A stretch of DNA of 64,000 bases from Citrobacter amalonaticus Y19 (GCF_000981805.1 NZ_CP011132.1:4650001-4714000), one strand, 5' to 3'; shown: positions 1 to 10,309, counted from the stretch's first letter. The notes: generated by a model from the letters alone, not told the origin. A program made the numbers and translations.

Positions 1-1355
1 TGGCGCTGTTTATCGGCACTATCGCGGCCATTATCGGTAAAGCCATGCCCATTGGGGCGATTGCCGTTGTGGCTATCATGCTGGTGGCGATGACCGGCGT
101 GACGAATCCCGGTAAGCCCGCGGCGGCGCTTAACGATGCGCTGAGCGGTTTTTCCAACCAACTGATCTGGTTGATTGGCTTATCGATCATGCTGTCGCAA
201 AGCTTGCTGAAAACAGGACTTGGCGCGCGCATCGGCTACGGGTTTATTGCGTTGTTTGGTAAGCGGACCTTAGGTATCGCATGGGCATTAACGCTCGCAG
301 AAACGCTGATTGCTCCCGTCACCCCAAGCAACACGGCGCGCGGTGGCGGTATTATCCACCCGGTTATGCGTGCCATCGCCGACAGCCTCGGGTCGCAGCC
401 TGGCGACAGTGAAAATGGCTCAACGGGCCGCTATCTGGCGCTGGTGAATTACAACATTAACCCCATCAGTTCGGCGATGTTCATCACCGCAACCGCTCCT
501 AACCCTCTCATTGTCACCTTTTTGACTCAGGGGACGGATGGCGTACTGAACATGACCTGGGGGATGTGGGCCATTGCGGCGCTCCTTCCGGCGGTGGTCT
601 CGCTGCTGGTGATGCCCATCGTCATCTGGTGGCTCTATCCGCCCGCCATTACCCGCACGCCCAATGCGCCGCAGTTCGCCCGACAAAAGCTGGATCTTCT
701 CGGCCCGCTGTCGCTGGCAGAGAAAATCACGCTGGGGGTGTTCATTTTGCTGCTCTGCCTGTGGGCTGGCGTTCCCGCGATGATTATGGGCAGTGGCTGG
801 ACCGTGAACCCCACCAGCGCGGCGCTGATCGGATTATCGATTCTGCTGGTGACGGGGGTCTTAAACTGGGAGGACATTCTTAAGTGTCGCGGTGCCTGGG
901 ATACCATTGTCTGGTTTGCCGCGCTGGTGATGATGGCGGATTTCCTCAGCAAGCTGGGGCTGGTCGGCTGGCTGGCGACGAGTGTGGGGACGGCTATCAA
1001 TCATCTTGGCGTTCACTGGAGTATCGCGACGCTGCTGTTGATCCTGCTTTACGTCTATTCTCACTACTTTTTCGCCAGCACCACGGCGCATATCACGGCC
1101 ATGTTCTCTGCCTTCTTCATCGCAGGGTTAGGTCTGGGTGCACCACCGGCCTTGCTGGGGCTGATGCTCGGTTTCTCCTCCTCGCTGATGATGTCGCTCA
1201 CCCACTATGGCACGGGCACTGCGCCGATTATTTTTGGCTCTGGCTACGCCACGCTGGCGGAATGGTGGAAGACGGGGCTGGTGATGAGTGTGGTGAACCT
1301 GACTATCTGGGCGGTGACCGGGGCTTTCTGGTGGCACTGGCTGGGGTATTGGTAA
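1..1355 (+). CDS. Anion/dicarboxylate permease of the DASS (SLC13) family, 5' end missing
   Basis: The frame is open to the left edge of the window, so the true start lies outside; the visible part is about 450 residues. It is a polytopic inner-membrane protein. A TPSNTARGGG segment and a later THYGTGTAPI segment match the two Ser-Asn-Thr-type re-entrant hairpins of the divalent anion:sodium symporter family, which includes the E. coli antiporters TtdT and CitT. The family moves succinate, malate, tartrate, citrate or 2-oxoglutarate; which of these this protein carries cannot be told from the sequence. It converges on tpiA, with a shared hairpin between them. I do not recall this gene beside tpiA in E. 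coli, so it is probably accessory. Confidence 0.85.
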   Translation, partial: ALFIGTIAAIIGKAMPIGAIAVVAIMLVAMTGVTNPGKPAAALNDALSGFSNQLIWLIGLSIMLSQSLLKTGLGARIGYGFIALFGKRTLGIAWALTLAETLIAPVTPSNTARGGGIIHPVMRAIADSLGSQPGDSENGSTGRYLALVNYNINPISSAMFITATAPNPLIVTFLTQGTDGVLNMTWGMWAIAALLPAVVSLLVMPIVIWWLYPPAITRTPNAPQFARQKLDLLGPLSLAEKITLGVFILLLCLWAGVPAMIMGSGWTVNPTSAALIGLSILLVTGVLNWEDILKCRGAWDTIVWFAALVMMADFLSKLGLVGWLATSVGTAINHLGVHWSIATLLLILLYVYSHYFFASTTAHITAMFSAFFIAGLGLGAPPALLGLMLGFSSSLMMSLTHYGTGTAPIIFGSGYATLAEWWKTGLVMSVVNLTIWAVTGAFWWHWLGYW

Positions 1356-1366
1356 TTCGGAAATAA

Positions 1367-1392
1367 ACCGGGGGAAAGGCTCCCCCGGCTGC
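1367..1392. terminator. Bidirectional hairpin between the permease and tpiA
   Basis: CCGGGGG and CCCCCGG arms around a short loop lie between two convergent stop codons. The U-tract is weak in both directions, so this is terminator-like rather than a textbook terminator. Confidence 0.6.
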
Positions 1393-1397
1393 ACAAC

Positions 1398-2165
1398 TTA
1401 CGCCTGTTTTGCCGCTTCAGCCGCTTTTACGATCACAGCGAAAGCGTCAGCTTTCAGAGAAGCACCGCCAACCAGCGCGCCGTCGATGTCCGGCTGAGTG
1501 AACAGTTCTGCCGCATTGGCTGCGTTTACGGAACCGCCGTACTGGATGATGACCTGCTCAGCAATTTTCGCGTCTGCTTTAGCAATGTGGTCACGGATGA
1601 ATTTGTGAACAGCCTGTGCCTGCGCAGGCGTTGCGGATTTGCCGGTACCGATTGCCCAAACAGGTTCGTAAGCGATAACCACGCCTTCGAATGCCGCAGC
1701 GCCCTGGGTTTTCAGAACCGCGTCAATCTGACGTGCGCACACTTCTTCCGTTTTGCCCGCTTCGTTTTCGGCTTCGGTTTCACCGATGCACAGAACCGGC
1801 GTCAGACCCTGCTCTTTCAGCACGGCGAATTTTTTCGCGATCAGTTCGTCAGACTCTTTGTGGTAAGTACGACGCTCAGAGTGGCCGATGATGATGTACT
1901 GGGCACCGATGTCTTTCAGCATTTCAGCGCTTGTTTCACCGGTAAATGCGCCGGACAGGTTCAGGTCAACGTTCTGCGCGCCCAGGAGGATATGGCTACC
2001 GGCCGCAGCATGTTTTGCCAGGTCGATGTACATTTCCGGCGGCGCGATCGCTACCGCGCAGCCTGCGACGCCAGCCAGCTCTGTACGCAGGTTAGCAATC
2101 AGTTCGTTTACCATGTGGCGGCTGCCGTTCAGTTTCCAGTTACCCATCACTAAAGGATGTCGCAT
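1398..2165 (-). CDS. tpiA: Triose-phosphate isomerase
   Basis: This cytoplasmic enzyme interconverts dihydroxyacetone phosphate and glyceraldehyde 3-phosphate in glycolysis and gluconeogenesis. The 255 residues match the E. coli length. The protein opens with MRHPLVMGNWKLNG (active-site Asn and Lys). It has the catalytic His in IIGHSERR near residue 95 and the catalytic Glu with phosphate loop in AYEPVWAIGTGK near 165-175. The start is the conserved one. It is transcribed alone, with yiiQ upstream on the same strand behind an ERIC repeat. Confidence 0.98.
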   Translation of the reverse strand: MRHPLVMGNWKLNGSRHMVNELIANLRTELAGVAGCAVAIAPPEMYIDLAKHAAAGSHILLGAQNVDLNLSGAFTGETSAEMLKDIGAQYIIIGHSERRTYHKESDELIAKKFAVLKEQGLTPVLCIGETEAENEAGKTEEVCARQIDAVLKTQGAAAFEGVVIAYEPVWAIGTGKSATPAQAQAVHKFIRDHIAKADAKIAEQVIIQYGGSVNAANAAELFTQPDIDGALVGGASLKADAFAVIVKAAEAAKQA

Positions 2166-2273
2166 TTCTATTCTCCACGCTTTGTCAGCGAATTAAGGAA
2201 GATGGCCGCCCCTCAGGGCAGCATGGTCTGTGAAACAGTATAGAGATCACTCCCTGGAAAGGCTTTGCTTTTT

Positions 2274-2400
2274 ATCATCTCCCCGTCATTCTCCGCGTTG
2301 CAGGTGCGTTGGCTATACTCGCTCACCCCAGTCACTTACTGATGTAAGCTCCTGGGGATTCGTTGCGTCGCCGCCTTCCTGAAACGTGAATAATTTAGGG
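2274..2400. repeat. ERIC (intergenic repeat unit) element
   Basis: The core contains both ERIC primer-type sequences: the CACCCCAGTCACTTACT stretch and the ATGTAAGCTCCTGGGGATTC stretch. The flanks CCCGTCATTC and GTGAATAATTTAGGG are also typical, giving about 127 bp, the normal full length. It sits between tpiA and yiiQ, and its right end supplies the yiiQ stop codon. Confidence 0.9.
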
Positions 2401-2997
2401 GGAATTGGACCCGTCCAGGTTTTCAGATAACGCCAGCTTAATCGGTTCAACTGCGAAGGTCAGCCCCTTTTCGCCGTTATCTGCGACAACATAGCGAATT
2501 GCGCCTTCGGTCTCTGCGTAATAGCGCTTATTTTTCCCGGCGGTAAGCAGCTTTTGCAGCTTTTTCTGGCTCTGCTCTTTGGTTAGCAAGGGGGCGATGG
2601 TGCGGATCACCGCCGCCATATACTCCAGCGCTTTAGCTTTCGCCGCTTTCTGTTCCGGCCCCTGAATCGGCAGCCAGGTTATCTGCATGCTCTTGATCTT
2701 CAATGTCCCGCGCTCAAGGGCGGTCGAAGCATAGAGGTTTTCATTAATTTTGCTGGCCGCACGAGTGAGGTTGGCTTTGTCGCGGTTGCTGTCGATCGCG
2801 CGGAATTCGTTTAAGGTAAGCTTCGGATTTTGCGTATTAAAGTTTTCGCGAAACTGGCTGATGGAAAGGTCAAACGTGGGGGCGCCGGCGATCAAATACG
2901 GGGCAGTGGTGGCCGTCAATGACTCAGCCGCCAGCGTCGGAGCGCTGGAGAATATCGCAGAAAACAATAATAAAAACAGTGAACATCCTGGCTTCAT
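2395..2997 (-). CDS. yiiQ: DUF1454 family periplasmic protein YiiQ
   Basis: The protein has 200 residues and a clear Sec signal peptide (MKPGCSLFLLLFSAIFSS..., cleavage after the TLAA region). It matches the uncharacterised enterobacterial YiiQ family, and no function is known to me. I chose ATG at 2997 over the in-frame TTG three bases upstream because an AAGGTAAG ribosome site fits it. The last codons (GSNSP) and the stop lie at or inside the edge of an ERIC element, so the C-terminus probably differs from relatives without the insertion. It is divergent from yiiR. Confidence 0.88.
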   Translation of the reverse strand: MKPGCSLFLLLFSAIFSSAPTLAAESLTATTAPYLIAGAPTFDLSISQFRENFNTQNPKLTLNEFRAIDSNRDKANLTRAASKINENLYASTALERGTLKIKSMQITWLPIQGPEQKAAKAKALEYMAAVIRTIAPLLTKEQSQKKLQKLLTAGKNKRYYAETEGAIRYVVADNGEKGLTFAVEPIKLALSENLDGSNSP

Positions 2998-3097
2998 CAA
3001 TCTTACCTTTCGTTATGCCTGTTCACGATTAAAACGATAACCGTCTGGCTTGTCAAAAGGGTAAACTGTCAAAGATAGTCATTTTTAAGGAACAGGC

Positions 3098-3517
3098 ATG
3101 ACCTTACAGCAGTGGTTATTCTCATTTAAAGGGCGTATTGGACGCCGTGATTTCTGGATCTGGATTGCGCTGTGGATTGTCAGCATGGTGGTTTTATTTT
3201 CGCTCGAGAGTCAAAAATTACTCCCCGATCAGATAGCCCCCTTTGCCCTTGTGTGTCTGCTCTGGCCGACGGCGTCGGTTACGGTGAAGCGTCTGCACGA
3301 TCGCGGGCGTTCAGGGTTGTGGGCGTTATTGATTATTCTTGCCTGGATGCTGTTAGCCGGCAACTGGGCCATTCTTCCGGGGATGTGGCAATGGGTGGTC
3401 GGACGCTTTGTCCCGACGCTTATCCTCATCATGACGATTATCGATCTGGGGGCGTTTGTCGGCACCCAGGGCGAAAATAAATACGGTAAAGACACCCAGG
3501 ATGTGAAGTTCAGGTAA
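3098..3517 (+). CDS. yiiR: DUF805 family inner-membrane protein YiiR
   Basis: The 139 residues carry about four predicted membrane helices. The N-terminal FSFKGRIGRRDFWIW segment and the VKRLHDRGRSG motif are the hallmarks of the DUF805 family. The role is unknown; it is conserved at this position in E. coli. A GGAACAGGC ribosome-site region precedes the ATG. It is divergent from yiiQ and convergent with fpr, and a REP unit separates it from fpr. Confidence 0.88.
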   Translation: MTLQQWLFSFKGRIGRRDFWIWIALWIVSMVVLFSLESQKLLPDQIAPFALVCLLWPTASVTVKRLHDRGRSGLWALLIILAWMLLAGNWAILPGMWQWVVGRFVPTLILIMTIIDLGAFVGTQGENKYGKDTQDVKFR

Positions 3518-3520
3518 CGC

Positions 3521-3558
3521 GCAGGCCGGATAAGGCGAGGCCGCCTGTCCGGCAACAT
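3521..3558. repeat. REP (repetitive extragenic palindrome)
   Basis: GCCGGATAAGGCG pairs with the later GCCTGTCCGGC arm, a standard enterobacterial REP unit. It sits between the convergent stop codons of yiiR and fpr. Confidence 0.85.
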
Positions 3559-3560
3559 GC

Positions 3561-4307
3561 TTACCAGTAGTGTTCTGCGGTCATATGACCCGGTCGGCGG
3601 CGCAAATGTTTAGTCATTTGCCGGGTCTCTTTCAGCAACTGCTGCGTGTCGCGTACCATCTGCGGATTCCCGCATAGCATCACATGGCTGGTCTCTTTAT
3701 CCATTGGTAAGCCTACCGCTTTTTCCAGTTCGCCACTTTCAATCAGCGCCGGAACGCGACCGGTCAATGAACCTGCGACCGTCTCACGGCTTACCACCGT
3801 CTGGATCCGCAGTTTGCCTTCATAGCGCGTTTGCAGTTCCTGCATCAGCGGCAGGTAGCTTAAATCAGCGGCGTAGCGCGCGGCATGGACCAGGACCAGG
3901 TGCTTGAAGCGATCGAGATCTTTACCCAGTTGCAGAATCGATAAATAGGGGCCGATGGCGGTGCCGGTTGCCAGCATCCACAATGTGTCGCAGTCCGGCA
4001 CCTCATCCAGCACAAAGAAACCAGCGGCTTCGCTCACCACCTGTACCTCATCGCCAGGCTTCAGTGCAGCCAGACGCGGGCTCAGCTTACCGTCAGGTAC
4101 GGTGACCAGGTAAAACTCCAGATTCGGATTATCAGGGGCATTCACATACGAGTAAGCGCGCTGGACGCGCTCGCTGTCAATCTCAAGACCGAGCTTGGTA
4201 AATTGACCTGCGGTGAAGGGATGAACGGGGGCGTGAACGGTCAGACTAAACAGGGCATCGGTCCAGTTCTGTACCTTTGTGACTTTGCCTGTTACCCAAT
4301 CTGCCAT
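3561..4307 (-). CDS. fpr: Ferredoxin/flavodoxin-NADP+ reductase
   Basis: This soluble FAD enzyme passes electrons between NADPH and flavodoxin or ferredoxin, supplying radical-SAM activation and oxidative-stress repair. The 248 residues match E. coli Fpr. Visible features are the FAD-binding RAYSYVNAPD motif, the NADP-binding ATGTAIGPYLSIL segment and the C-terminal aromatic residue in AEHYW. I placed the start at MADWVTGK; the frame is open for 29 more codons but only this ATG has an AGGAGA site and matches the family length. In E. coli the gene is SoxRS-controlled; I could not place a sox box here with confidence. Confidence 0.97.
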   Translation of the reverse strand: MADWVTGKVTKVQNWTDALFSLTVHAPVHPFTAGQFTKLGLEIDSERVQRAYSYVNAPDNPNLEFYLVTVPDGKLSPRLAALKPGDEVQVVSEAAGFFVLDEVPDCDTLWMLATGTAIGPYLSILQLGKDLDRFKHLVLVHAARYAADLSYLPLMQELQTRYEGKLRIQTVVSRETVAGSLTGRVPALIESGELEKAVGLPMDKETSHVMLCGNPQMVRDTQQLLKETRQMTKHLRRRPGHMTAEHYW

Positions 4308-4361
4308 GGTTTTCTCCTGTACGGGTCTCGTTCCCTTATCTTCGTTGGTTGGCAGAAAGAT

Positions 4362-4383
4362 TTCCAGCCCGGTGGGGCTGGAA
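4362..4383 (-). terminator. Terminator-like hairpin after glpX
   Basis: TTCCAGCCC and GGGCTGGAA arms close a four-base loop just past the glpX stop. A T-rich stretch follows on the minus strand. Confidence 0.65.
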
Positions 4384-4403
4384 GGCTCTAACAAACAAAT
4401 TCG

Positions 4404-5414
4404 TTAAAGGATATGCGTCTGCACGTCCGGGTCTTTGCGATCGAGATAGTGAATCGACTGAATGCGGCGGATGGTACGTGATTTACCGCGGATCAGCAGC
4501 GTTTCGGTGGTCGCGATATTGCCTTTACGGCTGATCCCTTCCAGCAGATCGCCTTTAGTGATACCGGTCGCAGAGAAAATGACGTTGTCGCTGCGCGCCA
4601 TGTCATCCAGACGCAGCGCTTTACCGGCCTCGATGCCCATTGCCTGACAGCGCGCCAGCTCCTGCTCGCCGATACGGCGGTTCTCTTCGCTGTCGCCTTT
4701 GACATCATGACGCGCCAGCAGACGGCCCTGCATGTCGCCATCCAGTGCGCGGATCACCGCAGCGGACACTACGCCTTCCGGCGCGCCGCCAATCCCGTAC
4801 AGCACATCCACTTCGCTGTCCGGCATACAGGTCAGGATAGACGCTGCCACATCGCCATCAGGAATCGCGAATACGCGTACGCCCAGCTTCGCCATCTCTG
4901 CGATTACCTCATCATGGCGCGGTTTTGCCAGAATCGTCACCGTCAGTTCGCCAAGCGGTTTGCCCAGCGCGTTGGCAATATTGCGCAGGTTCTCTTCCAG
5001 CGGCAGATTGAGATCGATGCTGCCCTTTGCGCCGGGCCCGACAATCAGCTTTTCCATGTACATATCCGGCGCGTTCAGGAAGCAACCCTTGTCACCGACG
5101 GCCAGAACGGCCAGCGCGTTGGCCTGGCCCATCGCCGTCATTCGCGTGCCTTCGATGGGGTCGACGGCAATATCCACCGCGTCGCCGCGACCGGTACCGA
5201 CTTTCTCACCGATGTAGAGCATCGGCGCTTCGTCGATCTCGCCTTCACCGATCACGATGGTCCCGTCAATGTTGACCTGGTTTAGCATAATGCGCATGGC
5301 GTTAACCGCCGCGCCGTCGGCGGTGTTTTTGTCACCGCGTCCCAACCATTTATAGCCAGCCAGCGCCGCCGCTTCGGTTACGCGGGAAAATTCGATGGCA
5401 AGTTCTCGTCTCAT
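4404..5414 (-). CDS. glpX: Class II fructose-1,6-bisphosphatase GlpX
   Basis: It hydrolyses fructose 1,6-bisphosphate to fructose 6-phosphate in gluconeogenesis. The 336 residues match E. coli GlpX. The metal-binding and active-site segments GEGEIDEAPMLYIGE (near 55-70) and AVDPIEGTRMTAMG (near 83-97) are intact, as in the inositol-monophosphatase-like fold. It lies downstream of glpK on the same strand, and in E. coli it is the last gene of glpFKX. A REP unit lies in the glpK-glpX gap and may reduce its expression relative to glpFK. Confidence 0.97.
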   Translation of the reverse strand: MRRELAIEFSRVTEAAALAGYKWLGRGDKNTADGAAVNAMRIMLNQVNIDGTIVIGEGEIDEAPMLYIGEKVGTGRGDAVDIAVDPIEGTRMTAMGQANALAVLAVGDKGCFLNAPDMYMEKLIVGPGAKGSIDLNLPLEENLRNIANALGKPLGELTVTILAKPRHDEVIAEMAKLGVRVFAIPDGDVAASILTCMPDSEVDVLYGIGGAPEGVVSAAVIRALDGDMQGRLLARHDVKGDSEENRRIGEQELARCQAMGIEAGKALRLDDMARSDNVIFSATGITKGDLLEGISRKGNIATTETLLIRGKSRTIRRIQSIHYLDRKDPDVQTHIL

Positions 5415-5527
5415 AGCAAACTCGTAGCAGAAAGGAATGGCGCGAAGTGTAGCACAGGGGAGGGGAGGGAATTATTGATATCAGAGGGTGAGTGTGCGGG
5501 GTTGCCCCCGCACACGTAATACAATCC

Positions 5528-5565
5528 GTAGGCCGGATAAGACGCTCTCGCGTCGTCATCCGGCG
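5528..5565. repeat. REP element between glpK and glpX
   Basis: TAGGCCGGATAAGACG pairs with CGTCATCCGGCG, a standard REP hairpin located inside the glpFKX operon. Confidence 0.85.
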
Positions 5566-5573
5566 ATTCACGA

Positions 5574-7082
<1,509 letters not shown>

Positions 7083-7104
7083 AATTATTTGTCCCGTAGT
7101 CACA

Positions 7105-7950
7105 TTACAGCGAAGCTTTTTGTTGTGAAGTGGTCGTGGTTTCCTTCTCTTCCACGGCACAGGTATCGCACGGCAAATGGCGACCGATCAGCTTGCGATA
7201 GGCAAAAGCGCCCAAAATAGCGCCAACGATGGGGCCAAACAGCGGCACCAGGAAGTAAGGAATATCTTTGCCACCGGTGAAGGCGACATTACCCCAGCCC
7301 GCGAGCCAGGCGAACGCTTTCGGACCAATATCACGCGCCGGGTTCATCGCAAACCCGGTCAGTGGGCCCATGGATGCGCCGATAACCGCAATCAGTAAAC
7401 CAATCAACAAAGGAGCCAGCGGGCCACGCGGTACACCGTTACCGTCATCAGTCAGCGCCAGGATAAGCCCCATCAGGATAGCGGTAATCACCATTTCAAC
7501 CGCGAAGGCCTGCACAAAATTGATATGTGGGTTGGGATACGTTGAGAAAGTGCCGGCCAGATCAACACTCTCAATGCTGCCACGTACAATGTGGTGCGTC
7601 TGTTCGAAGTCGGCAAAAAGGTTGTAGTAAAGCCCGTAAACTAACGCCGCTGCACAAAAGGCACCGGCAAATTGAGAAAGGATAAAAGGAACAACTTTGC
7701 GCTTGTCGAAACACGCAAACAGCCACAACGCGATGGTGACTGCCGGATTGAGATGCGCGCCAGATACCCCTGCGGTCAGGTAGATAGCCATGGCTACCCC
7801 CAGTCCCCAGATGATGCTGATTTCCCACTGTCCAAAAGACGCACCCGCGACTTTAAGCGCAGCGACACACCCCACACCGAAGAAAATCAACAACCCGGTA
7901 CCGAGGAATTCAGCAATGCACTGGCCTTTTAAGGTTGATGTTTGACTCAT
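7105..7950 (-). CDS. glpF: Glycerol uptake facilitator (aquaglyceroporin)
   Basis: This inner-membrane channel lets glycerol diffuse into the cell. The 281 residues show six membrane spans and two Asn-Pro-Ala half-helix motifs, GAHLNPAV (Asn68) and GFAMNPARD (Asn203). The Arg after the second motif is the selectivity-filter residue of glycerol-conducting members. It is the first gene of glpFKX. The upstream sequence resembles the E. coli glpFK control region with GlpR operators. Confidence 0.98.
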   Translation of the reverse strand: MSQTSTLKGQCIAEFLGTGLLIFFGVGCVAALKVAGASFGQWEISIIWGLGVAMAIYLTAGVSGAHLNPAVTIALWLFACFDKRKVVPFILSQFAGAFCAAALVYGLYYNLFADFEQTHHIVRGSIESVDLAGTFSTYPNPHINFVQAFAVEMVITAILMGLILALTDDGNGVPRGPLAPLLIGLLIAVIGASMGPLTGFAMNPARDIGPKAFAWLAGWGNVAFTGGKDIPYFLVPLFGPIVGAILGAFAYRKLIGRHLPCDTCAVEEKETTTTSQQKASL

Positions 7951-8338
7951 AATCGGATCCTGAAGAGTTTAATGTTTATTGTATGCGAGGAGGTCACTGA
8001 CGTCCGCGATGCCCTGTAGGCACACTGTTAATTTATCGTTAACGAGCAAAAACGAGAAATATCGAACTTAAAATGTGTGTACTCCGTCAATAAAATGAGC
8101 GTTTTCGCGCCATGAAGCGCGTTTTGTTATACAAAAACAGTGTGAGCTGAATCATTTCATTAACCAAAGCGTTAACACTTAAGGGTTAGGCGGTCGCTGT
8201 CTGTAAGAGTCGACTGAAAAGTGTTGCAAACCGCAATCAGCGCGGGATGCCGCTGGACAGGGAGGACGGGGCTTCATACAATCGGCACTATATATTGTGC
8301 GCGTTCACGTGAAGCGTCGCCTTGCAATTCAGGAGAGT
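7951..8338. promoter_or_regulatory. Divergent control region of glpFKX and zapB
   Basis: This 388-bp stretch has no gene. The glpF-proximal half follows the E. coli glpFK leader closely. The GlpR operator-like palindrome is annotated separately. The zapB-proximal half has a GAGAGT ribosome site just before zapB and no promoter I could assign firmly. Confidence 0.7.
8031..8070 (-). promoter_or_regulatory. GlpR operator region of glpFK
   Basis: The palindromic core ATCGTTAACGAG and a second half-site ATATCGAACTT match the GlpR repressor consensus (TGTTCG-type half-sites). They lie about 80-120 bp upstream of the glpF start, as in E. coli. Confidence 0.65.
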
Positions 8339-8584
8339 ATGACCATGTCTTTAGAAGTGTTTGAGAAACTGGAAGCAAAAGTACAGCAGGCGATTGATAC
8401 CATCACCTTGTTGCAGATGGAAATTGAAGAGCTGAAAGAGAAGAACAACTCGCTGTCACAGGAAGTGCAATCTGCACAGCACGGCCGCGAAGAGCTCGAG
8501 CGCGAAAATCAGTCTCTGAAAGAACAGCAGAATGGCTGGCAGGATCGTCTGCAGGCTCTCCTCGGCCGTATGGAAGAAGTCTGA
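8339..8584 (+). CDS. zapB: Cell division factor ZapB
   Basis: ZapB is an 81-residue, almost wholly coiled-coil cytoplasmic protein that bridges ZapA/FtsZ and MatP and supports Z-ring assembly. Heptad-like Leu/Ile spacing runs through the whole sequence (EVFEKLEAKVQQAID..., ELKEKNNSL), ending in RLQALLGRMEEV. I chose the ATG giving MTMSLEVF, with an AGGAGAG site; the frame extends 14 codons upstream without support. An ERIC-like repeat starts at its stop codon. Confidence 0.96.
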   Translation: MTMSLEVFEKLEAKVQQAIDTITLLQMEIEELKEKNNSLSQEVQSAQHGREELERENQSLKEQQNGWQDRLQALLGRMEEV

Positions 8585-8711
8585 TTACGCTTCATCTTTC
8601 GCGCCGTAGCGGCGTTGGCTGCGCTCAGCTACCCCAGTCACGTAGTTTACTACGCTCCTGGGGATATCTTCGTTTGCCGCCTTGCTACAACACGAAATCT
8701 TTCGCGTAATC
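8583..8711. repeat. ERIC-like element with terminal inverted repeats
   Basis: The core CTACCCCAGTCACGTAG...CTACGCTCCTGGGGAT is a diverged ERIC core. The ends GATTACGC and GCGTAATC form a perfect terminal inverted repeat. The length is about 129 bp, and it abuts the zapB stop. Confidence 0.82.
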
Positions 8712-8729
8712 GCATTGTCATGCAGTCAT

Positions 8730-8764
8730 GTAGGCCGGATAAGGCGCAAGCCGTCATCCGGCAA
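8730..8764. repeat. REP element
   Basis: TAGGCCGGATAAGGCG pairs with CGTCATCCGGCA between zapB and the convergent dehydrogenase gene. Confidence 0.85.
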
Positions 8765-8796
8765 TATCCTAGCGTTACCGCGATACAACGTTAGTT

Positions 8797-9540
8797 TCAG
8801 GCATTCAAACCCCCATCCACGTCCAGACCAGTGCCGGAAATCTGCCCAGCCGCTGGGCTTGCCAGAAACGTCACTGCCGCTGCAACATCCTCCGGTGTAC
8901 CGTAATGCCCTGTCGCAATAAGCTGTCGTTGGGAGTCCGCCTGTTCGCCATCTGCTGGGTTCATATCACTGTCCGTTGGGCCGGGATGGACAAGGTTGAC
9001 GGTAATACCCCGTGGGCCGAGATCACGAGCCAGGCCACGGGTTAGCGAGTTGAGCGCTGATTTAGTCATCGCGTAGACAGCAATCCCCGGCTGGGCGACA
9101 CGGTTGGCAAGGCAACTGCCAATATTGATAATTCGCCCACCTTCAGGGAGATGTGGCAACGCGGCCTGTATGGCTACCACCACGCCACGGATATTCACGT
9201 TAATCAACGCGTCGATGTCTTCCAGTGACAGCGACTCCAGCGGGCCACCGCGTGCGATCCCTGCGTTGTTGACCAGAATATCTAATCCTCCTAGTGACTG
9301 TATCGTGTGATTTACGGCGTTCTGAATAGCCTGAGCGTTTGCACTGTTTGCCTGAATAGCCTCGCCATGGCGGCCGAGTGCTGTAATTTCATTGGCAACG
9401 GCCTGGGCTTTCTCCGCAGATTTTTCATAGGTTATAACAACATCAGCACCGGCTTTCGCCAGCGACAGTGCAATAGCGCGCCCTAATCCACGACTGGCTC
9501 CGGTGACCAGCGCTTTTTTACCTGTCAGATCGATATGCAT
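8797..9540 (-). CDS. Short-chain dehydrogenase/reductase (SDR family)
   Basis: The protein is a 247-residue NAD(P)-dependent oxidoreductase with the classical SDR layout. It has the cofactor loop TGASRGLGRA near 14-23, the NNAG motif in ILVNNAGIARGG near 90, the catalytic Ser in INIGSCLANR and the YxxxK pair in VYAMTKSAL. The C-terminal VDGGLNA is typical. The closest general match is the 3-oxoacyl-[ACP]-reductase-like group, but no substrate can be deduced. I chose ATG at 9540 because a GAGGT site precedes it; the open frame extends 34 codons further without support. It stands alone between zapB and rraA and appears to be accessory. Confidence 0.88.
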   Translation of the reverse strand: MHIDLTGKKALVTGASRGLGRAIALSLAKAGADVVITYEKSAEKAQAVANEITALGRHGEAIQANSANAQAIQNAVNHTIQSLGGLDILVNNAGIARGGPLESLSLEDIDALINVNIRGVVVAIQAALPHLPEGGRIINIGSCLANRVAQPGIAVYAMTKSALNSLTRGLARDLGPRGITVNLVHPGPTDSDMNPADGEQADSQRQLIATGHYGTPEDVAAAVTFLASPAAGQISGTGLDVDGGLNA

Positions 9541-9680
9541 GATGACCTCGTGACGAGAGTGATGAGATTCATCATTAGGTATAGAGAGAGTTTTTTCTTC
9601 GTCAATGCGCTGAATGGGGGAATCGAAAGGGTGAAGTGACAAAAAAGAGGATCTGGAGATGTCCAGAATCGAAGTAAATT

Positions 9681-9706
9681 GCCAGTCAGTTGTTTAACCG
9701 ACTGGC
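9681..9706 (-). terminator. Hairpin downstream of rraA
   Basis: GCCAGTC and GACTGGC arms form a stem just after the rraA stop codon. The U-tract is poor. Confidence 0.5.
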
Positions 9707-9731
9707 ATCACACCGAATGGCGGTATTTTCT

Positions 9732-10217
9732 TTACTCGATATCGAGCGGGTCTTCGGAGAGGATGATTCCCGTATTGTCGGCGTACAGATGGTCGCCGGA
9801 GAAGAACGTCACGCCGCCAAAATTGACGCGGACATCGCTTTCCCCAATCCCTTCACCTGCTGCACCTACCGGAATCGCGGCAATCGCCTGAATGCCGATG
9901 TCCAGCTCTTCCAGATCGTCTACCTGACGCACTGCGCCATAGATGACCAGTCCTTCCCATTCATTCTGTACAGCCAGACGCGCCAGTTCGGCATCGACCA
10001 GCGCACGACGGACAGAACCGCCACCATCGACCAGCAGAATGCGACCACGACCATTTTGTTCGAGCAGATCATACAGCAACCCGTTGTCCTCGAAACATTT
10101 CACCGTGACGATTTGTCCGCCAAACGACGACCGTCCTCCAAAGTTGGAGAACAGTGGTTCCACGACGTTGACATCTTCTTGATAGATGTCACAAAGCTCG
10201 GAAGTATCGTATTTCAT
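9732..10217 (-). CDS. rraA: Ribonuclease E activity regulator RraA
   Basis: RraA is a trimeric cytoplasmic protein that binds RNase E and the degradosome helicase RhlB and damps mRNA decay. The 161 residues match E. coli RraA, with MKYDTSELCDIY at the start and the conserved GxxGR...VVDGGGSVRRALVD core near 75-95. It belongs to the MenG-like fold but lacks methyltransferase activity, which explains older 'MenG' labels. It lies downstream of menA with a gap of about 90 bp that can hold its own promoter. Confidence 0.97.
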   Translation of the reverse strand: MKYDTSELCDIYQEDVNVVEPLFSNFGGRSSFGGQIVTVKCFEDNGLLYDLLEQNGRGRILLVDGGGSVRRALVDAELARLAVQNEWEGLVIYGAVRQVDDLEELDIGIQAIAAIPVGAAGEGIGESDVRVNFGGVTFFSGDHLYADNTGIILSEDPLDIE

Positions 10218-10309
10218 AGGATTAACGTTCAGTTGCTGCGAGAATTTTTAGTATATCGCGCTATGTGTACTGTTGGCAAAATCATCAATTGTTAATTGAT
10301 ATTTGTCAG

